From the NCBI RefSeq assembly GCF_000687915.1, contig NZ_JHZY01000002.1, positions 1,736,001 to 1,800,000 on the forward strand: DNA of 64,000 nucleotides, given 5' to 3'. Every line of letters begins with the position of its first letter. Within the stretch, counting starts at the first letter, position 1. Of the stretch, positions 8,552-18,052 are shown in pieces. Origin of the DNA: Leeuwenhoekiella sp. MAR_2009_132. GTDB taxonomy: Bacteria; Bacteroidota; Bacteroidia; Flavobacteriales; Flavobacteriaceae. The translations under genes were made by a program, and so were the position numbers. The notes beneath the pieces were generated by a model. The model worked only from the letters and a program-made list of their open reading frames with translations. It ran no database searches and was not told the DNA's origin.

Positions 8552-10006
8552 ATGCCTATAACAATTCAAGGTGACAAAGAGTTTGAAAACATACCTTCCC
8601 TAATCAACAAAGCACTACGCATTAATCTTAATGAAAACATCTACGGGACGTTTGCAGAGATTGGTGCAGGACAAGAAACAGTAAGGCATTTTTTTAGAGC
8701 AGGAGGAGCTAGTGGTACTATCGCAAAAGCGATGTCTGCTTATGATAAAGACTTTAGTGATGCCGTTTATGGTGTAGAAGAAGACCACCGTTATGTTACC
8801 GAAGCGCGATTAAAAAAGATGCTTACTCACGAGACGAACTTACTTGAGAATAGGATTTCGCGTGAAAAACACCCTAACAAAATTTATTTTACCTACGCTA
8901 ACACCGTTGCTACTATAGATTTTGCTAAAAAATATAAAGGTCACGGTTGGGTAGGCATAAAATACCAGACAGAGCCACAAGCTGAGTTTAATGAGATTAT
9001 TTTACACGTGCGTTTTCACGAGACCGATGCACGTTTACAACAGCTAACATTAGGTACTCTAGGAGTAAATCTAATTTACGGCGCCTACTATAAATATGAC
9101 TCTCCTAAAAAATTACTACGCTACTTATACGACCATATAGATAAAGATCAGATAGAAATTGATATGATCAATTTCTCCGGTCCGCAGTTTGAGCGTGTAG
9201 ATAATCGCTTAATGAGTTTGCAATTGGTCAAAAATGGGTTTACAGACTCGGTAATGTTTGGACCTGACGGTAACAATGTACTAGCCGCAAAAATACTCTA
9301 TAAGAAAAATATTTTAGCGCTTCGCGGAAGTTTTAGACCCGTGACTAAAGTGAATACCGATATGTATCGTAAATCACTTGAAATTTTCTTAAATGAAAAC
9401 AGGGTAAAAGAAGAAAACACCGAAGTTATTTTTGAAATCACCCTTTCTAACCTACGTGCCGAAGGTGAAATTGATGAGGAAGATTTTATGGCACGTGCTC
9501 GATTGCTTTGTAATCTGGGTCATACGGTAATGATTTCTAACTTTCAGGAATATTATCGTCTTGTTGAATACTTCTCACGCTATACCAAAGAACGTATGGG
9601 ACTTGCAATGGGGGTAAACAACCTAATTGATATATTTGATGAGTCGTATTACAGACACTTAAGTGGTGGTATACTTGAAGCCTTTGGAAAATTATTTTTT
9701 AAAGATTTACGAGTGTATTTATATCCTATGCGCGATCCTGAAACCGGCGAATTCTTTACCAGCGAGAACTTAAAAGTTCATCCACGTATGAAAGAGCTGT
9801 ACAAATTCTTTAAATACAACGGTCGTGTTGTAGATATTGAAGACTACAATCCAGACATTCTTAATGTATTTTCGAGACAGGTACTTAAAATGATCAATAA
9901 TAATGAAGAAGGATGGGAAGCGATGCTTCCTAAGGGAATTGCAGATCAAATTAAAGAACAGCGTCTTTTTGATTATACACCACCGTCAGAATTATTAGAA
10001 AATTAA
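8552..10006 (+). CDS. Conserved protein of unknown function (large soluble family)
   Basis: A 484-residue soluble protein with no signal peptide or membrane segment. The N-terminal part contains a Gly-rich loop (AEIGAGQETVRHFFRAGGAS, residues about 36-55). Other conserved-looking blocks are YHLSGG-like SYYRHLSGGILEAFGKLF and LYPMRDPETGEF. I recall relatives being labelled nicotinate-nucleotide adenylyltransferase or even TonB receptor, but I see neither a HxGH nucleotidyltransferase motif nor any receptor signature. It is monocistronic, ending at a strong bidirectional terminator. Gene is certain; function unknown. Confidence 0.8.
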   Translation: MPITIQGDKEFENIPSLINKALRINLNENIYGTFAEIGAGQETVRHFFRAGGASGTIAKAMSAYDKDFSDAVYGVEEDHRYVTEARLKKMLTHETNLLENRISREKHPNKIYFTYANTVATIDFAKKYKGHGWVGIKYQTEPQAEFNEIILHVRFHETDARLQQLTLGTLGVNLIYGAYYKYDSPKKLLRYLYDHIDKDQIEIDMINFSGPQFERVDNRLMSLQLVKNGFTDSVMFGPDGNNVLAAKILYKKNILALRGSFRPVTKVNTDMYRKSLEIFLNENRVKEENTEVIFEITLSNLRAEGEIDEEDFMARARLLCNLGHTVMISNFQEYYRLVEYFSRYTKERMGLAMGVNNLIDIFDESYYRHLSGGILEAFGKLFFKDLRVYLYPMRDPETGEFFTSENLKVHPRMKELYKFFKYNGRVVDIEDYNPDILNVFSRQVLKMINNNEEGWEAMLPKGIADQIKEQRLFDYTPPSELLEN

Positions 10007-10030
10007 TAGAGCCAAAAAATAAAAGCCAAA

Positions 10031-10063
10031 AAAATCCCGAACTATTTAGCTCGGGATTTTTTT
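10031..10063. terminator. Bidirectional intrinsic terminator
   Basis: A perfect 10-bp stem (AAAATCCCGA with TCGGGATTTT) and a 10-base loop, flanked by A and T runs. It separates the convergent unknown gene at 8552 and hisS and can serve both strands. Confidence 0.85.
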
Positions 10064-10076
10064 AGTTTAAGCAATA

Positions 10077-11447
10077 CTATGAGATTGCTGATATTAAATC
10101 TGTAAGATTTAATCGCTGTTGATCTCCAGTTTTCATATTCTTTAAGGTGAAAACATTTTCTTCCATCTCTTGAGTTCCGGCAAGAACAACAAACTTGATA
10201 TTGCGTTTATCTGCGTGAGACATCTGTTTTTTCATTTTTGCAGAATCAGGATATAACTCTGCCGTTATACCTGCCTCTCGCAATGCCTGCACCGCCTTTA
10301 AGCAATACAGTGATTCGTTTTCACCAAAATTTATAAAAAGCAATCGTGTTCCTTTTAATGCCTGTTCGGGAAAGAGGTTCAATTCTTCAATGACCAGATA
10401 AATACGATCAAGACCAAATGAAATTCCTACACCACTCATATCTTTCAATCCAAAAATACCGGTAAGATCATCATAACGACCGCCACCGCCTATACTTCCC
10501 ATAGCTACCCCCTTAGGTGCAGCAACTTCAAAAATCGCCCCGGTGTAATAATTAAGCCCGCGAGCTAAAGTAACATCAAGGTCTAGCTCTATAGATTTAA
10601 GTCCTAAAGCTTCAATCTTGGTGTGTATATATTCTAACTCTTCAATTCCTTTTTTACCAATTTCAGAATCGGTTAATAGTGCTTTTAATAAAATTAGTTT
10701 ATCAGCAAAATTACCATGAACTCTAAAAATAGGCTTCACACGCTCAATGGCTTTTTCAGAAATACCTTTTTCAAGCATTTCTTTTATAACACCTTCCTCA
10801 CCTATTTTATCTAGTTTATCTAAGGCTACTGTAAAATCTATCAACTTATCGGCTTCGCCTATAGTTTCGGCAAGGCCGGAAAGAATTTTACGGTTATTCA
10901 TTTTTACCGTTGCGCCTTTCAGCCCTAAATCGGTAAAAACCGCATCATAAAGCTGAATAAATGCAACTTCTTGCAGTAGACTATCTGATCCCACTGCATC
11001 TGCGTCACATTGAAAAAACTCTCTAAAACGGCCTTTCTGAGGACGATCTGCCCTCCAAACCGGTTGAATCTGATACCGTTTAAATGGGAATTCTATCTCA
11101 TTTTGATGCTGAACCACGTAGCGTGCAAATGGTACTGTTAAATCATAGCGTAATGCTTTTTCTGAGATTTCTGAAGTAAGTGCAGTACTGTTTTTTGAAG
11201 ATAAATTCTCTTCAGAAGCTTTATTTAAGTAATCGCCACTATTTAATATTTTAAAAATAAGACGATCACCTTCTTCACCGTATTTACCCATTAAGGTGCT
11301 GCTGTTTTCAAAAGATGGCGTCTCTATAGGCTGAAAACCAAATAGCTCAAAATTATGTCGTAACGTACTTATAATATAATTACGTTTTGAAACTTCTTCA
11401 GGAGAAAAATCTCGGGTTCCTTTAGGTATACTTGGTTTTTGGGCCAT
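10077..11447 (-). CDS. hisS: Histidine--tRNA ligase
   Basis: Class II aminoacyl-tRNA synthetase of 456 residues charging tRNA-His. The N-terminal [10 protein letters not shown] block, motif 2 ([17 protein letters not shown]), the histidine-binding loop ([14 protein letters not shown]) and motif 3 ([11 protein letters not shown]) are all present, with an anticodon-binding domain at the C-terminus. The frame continues upstream to an ATG at 11549, but those 34 extra residues look non-conserved and the family begins at [14 protein letters not shown], so the ATG at 11447 is chosen. It converges on a terminator shared with the preceding gene. Confidence 0.95.
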   Translation of the reverse strand: MAQKPSIPKGTRDFSPEEVSKRNYIISTLRHNFELFGFQPIETPSFENSSTLMGKYGEEGDRLIFKILNSGDYLNKASEENLSSKNSTALTSEISEKALRYDLTVPFARYVVQHQNEIEFPFKRYQIQPVWRADRPQKGRFREFFQCDADAVGSDSLLQEVAFIQLYDAVFTDLGLKGATVKMNNRKILSGLAETIGEADKLIDFTVALDKLDKIGEEGVIKEMLEKGISEKAIERVKPIFRVHGNFADKLILLKALLTDSEIGKKGIEELEYIHTKIEALGLKSIELDLDVTLARGLNYYTGAIFEVAAPKGVAMGSIGGGGRYDDLTGIFGLKDMSGVGISFGLDRIYLVIEELNLFPEQALKGTRLLFINFGENESLYCLKAVQALREAGITAELYPDSAKMKKQMSHADKRNIKFVVLAGTQEMEENVFTLKNMKTGDQQRLNLTDLISAIS

Positions 11448-11616
11448 TTTTAATATCTGTTCAAAGCAGTAAATGCTTAATTTTAATTTATAAAGGCATC
11501 TATAAAGATGCGCGGCTGCAAATATCTTAAAAAATTGAGGGTTTGCCACTTCTTATTTTTTTAAAACGGTAACTTTTTAGCACTTTAGCAGACTTATAGT
11601 TTCAAATCTTAATTTT

Positions 11617-12858
11617 ATGTTCTCACTTTTTAGGGAAAATCTACGTATCGCTTTTGATGCGATACGCAGTCAGCTTTTAAGAACCATACTTACTGTAGTG
11701 ATTATTGCTATAGGTATAACTGCTTTGGTTGCTATTTTAAGCCTTGTAAAAGCACTTGAAAATACAATTAGTAGTGATTTCTCTTCTATGGGATCAAACA
11801 CCTTTAACATACAGCGCTATGAGTTTACAACCCAAAGACGTGGTAGTGGTGAGACTCAAAAAGTAAATCCTACCATTCGATATACCCAGGTTCGCGATTT
11901 TGAAGAACGCTATACCTACCCGATGACGCACGTTGCAGTATCTTTTACAGGTACAGCCAATGCAGAGGTTAAATATGAGAATCAAGATACAGATCCTGAA
12001 GTAACCGTTCTTGGGACTAATGAAAATTTTCTTGAGAATTCTGGACTAGAATTGGCGCAGGGCCGTAATTTTAATCAGTTTGATGTAGAAAATAACAACA
12101 ACGTATGTATTTTGGGAAGTGATTTTAGAAACGGACTTCTTAAAAATTTAGATCCTATTGATAAGACAATAAGCATACGCGGAACAAAATTTAAAGTAAT
12201 AGGCATTTTGGAAGAGAAAGGCTCCACCTTTGGAAACAGCCAGGATCTACGTGTTCTTATACCTATACAGATTGCACGCTCTATGTTTACCGCTCCTAAT
12301 ATAAATTATAATGTTAGCGTTAAAGTAGACGACAAACAATTGCTTGACGGCGCTCTGGATGAAGCTGTGATTACCTTTAGAAATATTAGAAAATTAGCTC
12401 CTGTTGAAGAAAATGACTTCGGAATAGGGAGAAGTGACGACTTAATAAATCAAATTTCCCAAATTAGCGGATATCTTTCTATGGCGGCATGGATCATTAG
12501 TATGATTACCGTTTTAGGATCTTCTATAGCTTTGATGAATATCATGTTAGTTTCAGTTACCGAACGCACACGGGAGATAGGTGTTAGAAAAGCTTTAGGT
12601 GCCAAAAAGTCAATTATTGCCGGTCAATTTTTAATGGAAACTATAATCATTGGGCAATTTGGAGGTATACTAGGCATTATACTGGGGATCTCTATAGGAT
12701 TGCTCATTTCTACAGTTGCCAATTTTAATTTTACCACTCCGTGGATGGCAATGCTTTCTGCTACCGCTATAACTATTATTGTGGCAATTGTCGCAGGTTT
12801 ATTCCCCGCTATAAAAGCTGCTAAACTAGACCCGATAGAATCGTTACGTTATGAATAA
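11617..12858 (+). CDS. ABC transporter permease, MacB/FtsX type
   Basis: A 413-residue integral membrane protein. It has an N-terminal helix (about 20-42), a large periplasmic MacB-type core domain (about 45-270) and three C-terminal helices with the FtsX domain (MNIMLVSVTERTREIGVRKA near residues 307-326). This is the architecture of type VII ABC transporters that drive lipoprotein or macrolide export mechanically. No ATP-binding subunit is adjacent; the gene stands alone between hisS and a terminator, so its ATPase must be encoded elsewhere. Exported substrate cannot be told. Confidence 0.9.
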   Translation: MFSLFRENLRIAFDAIRSQLLRTILTVVIIAIGITALVAILSLVKALENTISSDFSSMGSNTFNIQRYEFTTQRRGSGETQKVNPTIRYTQVRDFEERYTYPMTHVAVSFTGTANAEVKYENQDTDPEVTVLGTNENFLENSGLELAQGRNFNQFDVENNNNVCILGSDFRNGLLKNLDPIDKTISIRGTKFKVIGILEEKGSTFGNSQDLRVLIPIQIARSMFTAPNINYNVSVKVDDKQLLDGALDEAVITFRNIRKLAPVEENDFGIGRSDDLINQISQISGYLSMAAWIISMITVLGSSIALMNIMLVSVTERTREIGVRKALGAKKSIIAGQFLMETIIIGQFGGILGIILGISIGLLISTVANFNFTTPWMAMLSATAITIIVAIVAGLFPAIKAAKLDPIESLRYE

Positions 12859-12862
12859 AAAA

Positions 12863-12897
12863 AAGCCTGTCTGATTTAAGATCAGACAGGCTTTTTT
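12863..12897. terminator. Intrinsic terminator after the MacB-type permease
   Basis: A perfect 13-bp stem (AAGCCTGTCTGAT with ATCAGACAGGCTT) with a 5-base loop, preceded by an A run and followed by TTTT. It lies between convergent genes and may act in both directions. Confidence 0.9.
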
Positions 12898-12912
12898 AAT
12901 ATAACCAAATCA

Positions 12913-13389
12913 CTATTCAACCTCTACAAATTTCTCAAACCAGGCAAATAAATCTCCTTGAGTTATTGAAGCTCCCTGTCGTATTAAAACGAAAATATCA
13001 TTGTTACGATCTTCAGATAAGAGCTTACTCGAAGTATACAAGTTAACTTCATCTTTCATAAAGTTACTCTGTAACCATTTGTAGCCGGCTGGTGTAGTAA
13101 TATCTATTTCTTTATTTTCAACTTCAACAGAAATCATACTAATTTTTACATCTCCTACTTTAAAAAGAAACATATGCTGAGCAGAAAAATGCTCAAGATA
13201 TTCAACTTTACTAAGTACGCCTTCCCAAACTAAATCGCTAAATACATCAAGTTCTTGTTCTGCAACTTCGGGTTTATCTTTTTTAATAGATTCCCACTCC
13301 TCTGCAGTTATAGATTGTGCTGCTAAAAAGTTGATAAACTCTTTATGCATCTCTTCTAATTGCTCTTTTGTAAGTCTGATATACTTCAT
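12913..13389 (-). CDS. DUF6495 family protein
   Basis: A 158-residue acidic cytoplasmic protein. The N-terminal YIRLTKEQLEEMHKEFINFL block and the following EWE..K segment match the Bacteroidota-specific family I know as DUF6495. There is no signal peptide, membrane segment or catalytic motif. It lies downstream of the rplI operon on the same strand but is separated from it by a terminator hairpin, so it probably has some read-through or its own promoter. Function unknown. Confidence 0.8.
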   Translation of the reverse strand: MKYIRLTKEQLEEMHKEFINFLAAQSITAEEWESIKKDKPEVAEQELDVFSDLVWEGVLSKVEYLEHFSAQHMFLFKVGDVKISMISVEVENKEIDITTPAGYKWLQSNFMKDEVNLYTSSKLLSEDRNNDIFVLIRQGASITQGDLFAWFEKFVEVE

Positions 13390-13402
13390 TGCCTATTTTT
13401 TT

Positions 13403-13437
13403 AAAATAAAAAAGCTCCCGCGGTTAGCGGAAGCTTT
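13403..13437 (-). terminator. Terminator of the rpsF-rpsR-rplI operon
   Basis: On the minus strand AAAGCTTCCGC pairs with GCGGGAGCTTT (one mismatch) and is followed by a T-rich run. It lies about 20 bp after the rplI stop. Confidence 0.75.
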
Positions 13438-13456
13438 GATTTATAACTTGAATGTC

Positions 13457-13906
13457 TTAAGCTTCTGCTACAACATCAAATGTAAGAGTAGCAACAACTT
13501 CACGGTGAAAACGAAGACTAGCTTCATATTGACCTAAACGTTTAATGTTACCACCTGCAATTGTAATATATTTTCTGTCTATCTCTACACCATTTTTAGC
13601 AAGAGCAGCTGCAAGATCTGCATCTGTAATAGAACCGAATAATTTATCTGCCTCACCTGCTTTAGCTGTAAGTTTAATATCTAAACCGTTTAATTTTTCA
13701 GCCTGAGTTTTAGCAGCATCTACAATCTTCTTATCTTTATAAGCACGTTGCTTTAAGTTTTCAGCTAAAACCTTCTTAGCAGAAGGAGTTGCTAAAATTG
13801 CGTAACCCTGTGGGATAAGAAAATTTCTTCCATAACCGTTTTTCACAGTTAAAAGATCATCAGTAAATCCTAGATTTTCGACGTCTTTCTTTAAAATAAC
13901 TTCCAT
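13457..13906 (-). CDS. rplI: 50S ribosomal protein L9
   Basis: A 149-residue L9 with the N-terminal signature MEVILKKDVENLGFTDDLLTVKNGYGRNFLIP, shown here only in part: VKNGYGRNFLIPQGYA is the rRNA-binding block. A long connecting helix and a C-terminal RNA-binding domain (ITDADLAAAL, IKRLGQYEASLRFH) follow. L9 binds 23S rRNA near the L1 stalk. It is the last gene of the rpsF-rpsR-rplI operon, 12 bp after rpsR, and is followed by a terminator. Confidence 0.97.
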   Translation of the reverse strand: MEVILKKDVENLGFTDDLLTVKNGYGRNFLIPQGYAILATPSAKKVLAENLKQRAYKDKKIVDAAKTQAEKLNGLDIKLTAKAGEADKLFGSITDADLAAALAKNGVEIDRKYITIAGGNIKRLGQYEASLRFHREVVATLTFDVVAEA

Positions 13907-13918
13907 CTTATCTAGTTT

Positions 13919-14218
13919 TTATTTGTATAAATCAGTTACATAAGGCATAAGTGCAAGATGTCTTGCTCTTTTAACTGCTACACTTACTTTACGCTGATAC
14001 TTCAAAGAAGTTCCTGTAAGGCGACGTGGTAACAATTTACCTTGCTCATTTACGAAAGAAGCTAACCAATCTGCATCTTTGTAATCAATATATTTAATAC
14101 CAGAACGCTTAAAACGACAGTATTTTTTTGTTTTAGAGGTTTCAATATTTAACGGAGTTAAATATCTGATTTCCCCATCTTTCTTAGCTTTTGCTTGTTG
14201 CTCTATAGATGATGCCAT
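13919..14218 (-). CDS. rpsR: 30S ribosomal protein S18
   Basis: A 99-residue S18. The core carries [18 protein letters not shown] and the ..[22 protein letters not shown] block typical of bacterial S18, with an N-terminal extension of about 20 basic residues that is usual in Bacteroidota. It forms a heterodimer with S6 on the 30S platform; rpsF lies 2 bp upstream. Confidence 0.97.
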   Translation of the reverse strand: MASSIEQQAKAKKDGEIRYLTPLNIETSKTKKYCRFKRSGIKYIDYKDADWLASFVNEQGKLLPRRLTGTSLKYQRKVSVAVKRARHLALMPYVTDLYK

Positions 14219-14220
14219 AA

Positions 14221-14559
14221 CTATGCTTTTTCTTTGTTACGTTTTCTACGCTTTTCAGCCCACTCGATCGCGTGCTTGTCTAAGCTTACAGTTAAGAAAC
14301 GCATAACACGTTCGTCACGTCTAAACTCTAGTTCAAAACTCTTGATAACCTCTCCAGGTACCGTGAATTCAAAAAGATGGTAGAAACCACTTTTTTTGTT
14401 TTGGATTGCGTAAGCTAATTTTTTTAGCCCCCAATCTTCTTTGGATATCATCTTGGCACCGTTAGAAACAAGAAAATCTTCAAATTTCTTTACTGTTTCC
14501 TTTACCTGGTCATCAGATAAAACGGGATTCAAGATGAAAACAGTTTCGTAATGATTCAT
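14221..14559 (-). CDS. rpsF: 30S ribosomal protein S6
   Basis: A 112-residue S6 (start [18 protein letters not shown], later [20 protein letters not shown] and [18 protein letters not shown]). It is the first gene of the S6-S18-L9 operon and binds S18 on the 30S platform. A consensus promoter lies 31-61 bp upstream. The leader of about 20-25 bases is too short to hold the S6:S18-binding RNA element known from other phyla. Confidence 0.97.
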   Translation of the reverse strand: MNHYETVFILNPVLSDDQVKETVKKFEDFLVSNGAKMISKEDWGLKKLAYAIQNKKSGFYHLFEFTVPGEVIKSFELEFRRDERVMRFLTVSLDKHAIEWAEKRRKRNKEKA

Positions 14560-14589
14560 AAAAAATGTTTATTTATATAAAAATGAGTG

Positions 14590-14620
14590 CAAAAGTAATG
14601 TTATTTTTCCACTTAACAAA
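14590..14620 (-). promoter_or_regulatory. Consensus promoter of the rpsF operon
   Basis: On the minus strand TTTG, 19 bases and TACTTTTG occur in order, an exact match to the Bacteroidota housekeeping consensus TTTG-N19-TAnnTTTG. The -7 element ends 31 bp before the rpsF ATG. Confidence 0.75.
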
Positions 14621-14770
14621 CTCTGTTTATACATAATTTTAAAATGAATTTATACTCATTTAATTCAGCCAATTAAGATATCAAAAAATATATCGATGAA
14701 ATACACAAAGTAATTGGTAAATACTTATATTGCAGTAAGATTTGTTACTAATGTTATCTCATTAAATATT

Positions 14771-15472
14771 TTGGAAGAACTCATACTAGACTGTGCTGTA
14801 GTAGATGACTCAAGCTTGCAGCGTCTTGCCATTGTTAAAATGATCAAAGATCATCCTAACCTGCGTTTGGCAGCACAATACAATAACGCAATCGAAACTA
14901 AAAACGGTCTGTTAGAAACTAAGGTTGACCTTATTTTTCTAGATATAGAAATGCCTATTCTTACAGGGTTTGACTTGCTTGACGACTTGGTTCACAAGCC
15001 TCAGATAATTTTTGTTACAGGTAAAACTAAATATGCATATAAAGCATTTAATTACAATGCTATAGACTATTTACGTAAACCACTTACTAAAGATCGTTTC
15101 TTAAATGCTGTACATAAAGCCATTAATTTACACCGCCTTAAAACGGAAGGGAGTGTTGAAGATGATGACTATATCTTTGTAAAAAGCAATCTTAAAAAGA
15201 AGAAAGTATTTCTTAATGACCTTAAGTTTATCGAGGCTTTAGGAGACTATGTGAAGCTTGTTACTTACAATGAGCCTATTATTGTACTTTCTACAATGAA
15301 AGCTTTTGAAGAGCAGTTGCCTTCAGAACGTTTTATGAGAATTCATAAGTCTTATATTATTAATCTGGACAAAGTTGAGAAATACAACAGTCGTAATATT
15401 GAGATTGAAGGAGATAAGATACCTTTAAGTAGACATAAGAAGACAAAGCTTATGGAAGCCTTATCTAACTAA
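14771..15472 (+). CDS. LytTR-family response regulator
   Basis: A two-component response regulator of 233 residues with a receiver domain (acidic pair DD at 12-13, phosphoacceptor Asp58 in LIFLDIEMP, TGK with a DYLRKP loop) and a C-terminal LytTR DNA-binding domain (about residues 130-233, FIEALGDYVKLVT and MRIHKSYIINLDKV). The frame has no ATG before the receiver domain; TTG at 14771 gives MEELILDCAVVDD and is preferred to TTG at 14714. No sensor kinase is adjacent. A perfect terminator follows. Confidence 0.88.
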   Translation: MEELILDCAVVDDSSLQRLAIVKMIKDHPNLRLAAQYNNAIETKNGLLETKVDLIFLDIEMPILTGFDLLDDLVHKPQIIFVTGKTKYAYKAFNYNAIDYLRKPLTKDRFLNAVHKAINLHRLKTEGSVEDDDYIFVKSNLKKKKVFLNDLKFIEALGDYVKLVTYNEPIIVLSTMKAFEEQLPSERFMRIHKSYIINLDKVEKYNSRNIEIEGDKIPLSRHKKTKLMEALSN

Positions 15473-15494
15473 TACCACAAACACATTTATATTT

Positions 15495-15526
15495 AAAATC
15501 CCGATTAAATAATCGGGATTTTTTAT
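15495..15526. terminator. Terminator between the LytTR regulator and priA
   Basis: A perfect 12-bp stem (AAAATCCCGATT with AATCGGGATTTT) with a 4-base loop and a flanking T run. It lies between convergent genes and can serve both. Confidence 0.9.
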
Positions 15527-15528
15527 AC

Positions 15529-17985
15529 TTAATAGTTATCTACATTAATAACCACCTTAACGCTTCTAAATTGCGAAACACTCAAAAAACTTGTTCGCAC
15601 TCTTAAAATCGCTTTTTTCGTTTTTGCGAGGCTTTGCTTTCGCGGAATCTTGATCAGAATATTTCGATAATATTCATTACGTATTCTGGAAACCGGAGGA
15701 GGCTCAGGTCCTAAAACCTCTTCTTTAAAGATATTCTTCAATGCCTGCCCCATCCATTGTGAAGATTCTTCAATTTTCTGAAAATCCCGGTGTTTCAATG
15801 TTATTTTAATCAATCTGCAAAACGGCGGATATTTATATTGATGGCGCTCTTCTAGCTGTTCACGATACATCGCATCATAGTCATTCATAGAAACCTGTTG
15901 CAATATTTGATGATGCGGATTGTAGCTTTGTATTAAAACGGTTCCCCTTTTTTCTGTACGCCCTGCCCTACCTGATACCTGCTGTATCAATTGAAAACTA
16001 CGCTCGTGCGCTCTAAAGTCTGGAATATTCAGCATATTATCTGCATTTAATATTCCTACAAGGGTCACGTTTCTAAAATCAAGTCCTTTAGTAAGCATTT
16101 GTGTTCCAACTAAAATATCTAGTTCTCCTTGCTCAAATGCTGTTATTATCTTTTCAAAACCAAATTTACCACGTGTCGTATCAGAATCCATTCGACCTAT
16201 GGAATGCTCCGGGTAAAGTGCTTTTAATTCTGTTTCTATTTGTTCTGTACCAAAACCTTTAGTATCTAATTCTACACTACCGCAAGCCATACATTTTTTA
16301 AGCATGGCAATATGATAACCGCAATAATGACAACGCAGTTGCTCGCGGTGCTTGTGATAGGTTAAACTTACATCACAATTGGGACATTGTGGTGCGTGAC
16401 CACAGGTTTTACATTCAAGTATAGGCGAGTATCCTCTTCTATTTTGAAATAAAATCACCTGTTCCCCAAGCGCTAAAGCATCTGTAATTGCACGCAACAA
16501 ATCATCGCTAAAGTGGCCGGTCATACGTTTCTTACGTTGCCGATCTTGAATATCTATTATCGTATTTTCGGGCATTAGAATGTTTCCATAGCGCTCTTTC
16601 ATCGTTACTAAACCATATTTACCGCTACTGGCATTATAAAACGTTTCTAATGAAGGTGTTGCCGACCCAAGTAAAATCTTAGCCTTTTGTAAACTCGCTA
16701 AAACGATACCCGCATCTCGTGCCTGATATCGTGGCGCAGGATCATATTGTTTATAGCTACTCTCGTGCTCCTCATCTACAACCACAAGACCTAAGTTATT
16801 AAACGGAAGAAAAAGAGCACTGCGCGCCCCTAAAATAAGCTGAGCTTTTGATTCTTTATTCAGTACATTATTCCATACTTCTACACGCTCATGAACTGAG
16901 TATTTAGAATGATACACAGAAAGTTGATTACCAAAATATTCTTGTAAACGCGCTACTAGCTGAGTGGTTAGGGCAATTTCTGGTAATAAATAAAGAACTT
17001 GTTTGCCGGCATCGAGATATGATTTAATTAGATTAACATATACTTCTGTCTTACCCGAGGCCGTTACTCCGTGCAATAGGCAAACTTCATGATTTTTATA
17101 AGATTCATTAATCTCCCTTAATGCCCGCTCTTGTTGACTATTTAATTCTTTTATGTGTGAATCTTTATTCCCTGAATAGGCTATTCGATCTTTTTGAATT
17201 TTGTAAGTTTCAAAAATACCCTTAGCGACCAAAGCTTTTAATTGAGCTGCACTTGCGCTACTGGCATCTTGCAAATCTTTAGATTTAATAGGTTTCTTAG
17301 ATCGTGCCTGTAATGAAAAATACGTAAGTAATAGTTCACGCTGCTTAGGTGCATTGTCTAAATCATCTAATGCCTGATGCATCTTCTCTTCTTGTTCAAA
17401 CTCCTTAGTTAATCGAACATACGTAATCAACTTAGGCTTGTAACTTTCATAGATTTCCTGGTCTAGCACAACCAGATCAAGATCTATAAGACTTTTAATA
17501 CTGGGCAGAACTTTCTTTTTACCCAGTAATTGCATTACCTCACTTATGCGCAAAATAGGTTTATTCTCAAAAGCCTGAAGAATCATCTCCCCATCTTCAT
17601 CTAAGACATCTAAATGTGGAGTACTATCATTTTTAACCAGTCGTTTTATGATAGTCTCACTTTCTAACAAAAAAGCACCGGGCAAGGCTGCACGCATCAC
17701 TTCTCCTAAAGTACACATATAATATTCTGCCATCCATTTCCAGAAGGTGAGTTGTTCAGGATGAACAATAGGTGTCTCATCTAAGATTTGCTCTATCTCT
17801 TTAGCTTCATAAATGCGTGGCTCATTTTGATGTACAGCAATAGCCATTGAGGTATAAATCTTACTTTTACCAAAGGGTACAGCGAGACGCATCCCAGGTT
17901 TAATAAAGGAATACTCAGCTTCACTTATACGATAAGTGAATGCATTTTCAACAGGAATAGGTAAGATTACATCTACAAAATACAC
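15529..17985 (-). CDS. priA: Primosomal protein N' (replication restart helicase PriA)
   Basis: An 818-residue superfamily 2 3'-5' DNA helicase that reloads the replisome at stalled forks. It shows Walker A (LLHGVTASGKTEVYV), Walker B VVVDEEHESSYKQ, motif III GSATPSLETF, and between the helicase lobes a zinc-binding cluster of paired cysteines (CKTCGHAPQCPNC, RCHYCG, KKCMACGS). The conserved VSGRAGRTEKRG motif VI is present. The start codon is GTG at 17985 (MYFVDVILPIP), the usual N-terminus of Bacteroidota PriA. Length is normal. Confidence 0.96.
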   Translation of the reverse strand: MYFVDVILPIPVENAFTYRISEAEYSFIKPGMRLAVPFGKSKIYTSMAIAVHQNEPRIYEAKEIEQILDETPIVHPEQLTFWKWMAEYYMCTLGEVMRAALPGAFLLESETIIKRLVKNDSTPHLDVLDEDGEMILQAFENKPILRISEVMQLLGKKKVLPSIKSLIDLDLVVLDQEIYESYKPKLITYVRLTKEFEQEEKMHQALDDLDNAPKQRELLLTYFSLQARSKKPIKSKDLQDASSASAAQLKALVAKGIFETYKIQKDRIAYSGNKDSHIKELNSQQERALREINESYKNHEVCLLHGVTASGKTEVYVNLIKSYLDAGKQVLYLLPEIALTTQLVARLQEYFGNQLSVYHSKYSVHERVEVWNNVLNKESKAQLILGARSALFLPFNNLGLVVVDEEHESSYKQYDPAPRYQARDAGIVLASLQKAKILLGSATPSLETFYNASSGKYGLVTMKERYGNILMPENTIIDIQDRQRKKRMTGHFSDDLLRAITDALALGEQVILFQNRRGYSPILECKTCGHAPQCPNCDVSLTYHKHREQLRCHYCGYHIAMLKKCMACGSVELDTKGFGTEQIETELKALYPEHSIGRMDSDTTRGKFGFEKIITAFEQGELDILVGTQMLTKGLDFRNVTLVGILNADNMLNIPDFRAHERSFQLIQQVSGRAGRTEKRGTVLIQSYNPHHQILQQVSMNDYDAMYREQLEERHQYKYPPFCRLIKITLKHRDFQKIEESSQWMGQALKNIFKEEVLGPEPPPVSRIRNEYYRNILIKIPRKQSLAKTKKAILRVRTSFLSVSQFRSVKVVINVDNY

Positions 17986-17995
17986 AGGGTAAAGA

Positions 17996-18034
17996 TAAAA
18001 AAAAGGCTGTCTCTAGATTTAGAAACAGCCTTAG
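17996..18034 (-). terminator. Terminator after the DUF2147 gene
   Basis: An imperfect stem with AAGGCTGT pairing ACAGCCTT, extended by AGA/TCT across one mismatch. On the minus strand it is followed by a run of T. It lies between the DUF2147 stop and priA. Confidence 0.75.
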
Positions 18035-18052
18035 ATTATGGGTTATAAATTT

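Noticed and set aside
8552..10006. Nicotinate-nucleotide adenylyltransferase
   Set aside because: No HxGH nucleotidyltransferase motif or Rossmann start is visible; the label is not supported by the sequence.
11448..11549. A 34-residue N-terminal extension of HisRS
   Set aside because: The family starts at [14 protein letters not shown]; the upstream residues look like translated spacer.
14560..14600. An S6:S18-binding autoregulatory leader RNA before rpsF
   Set aside because: The consensus promoter leaves only about 20-25 leader bases, too short for the known structure.
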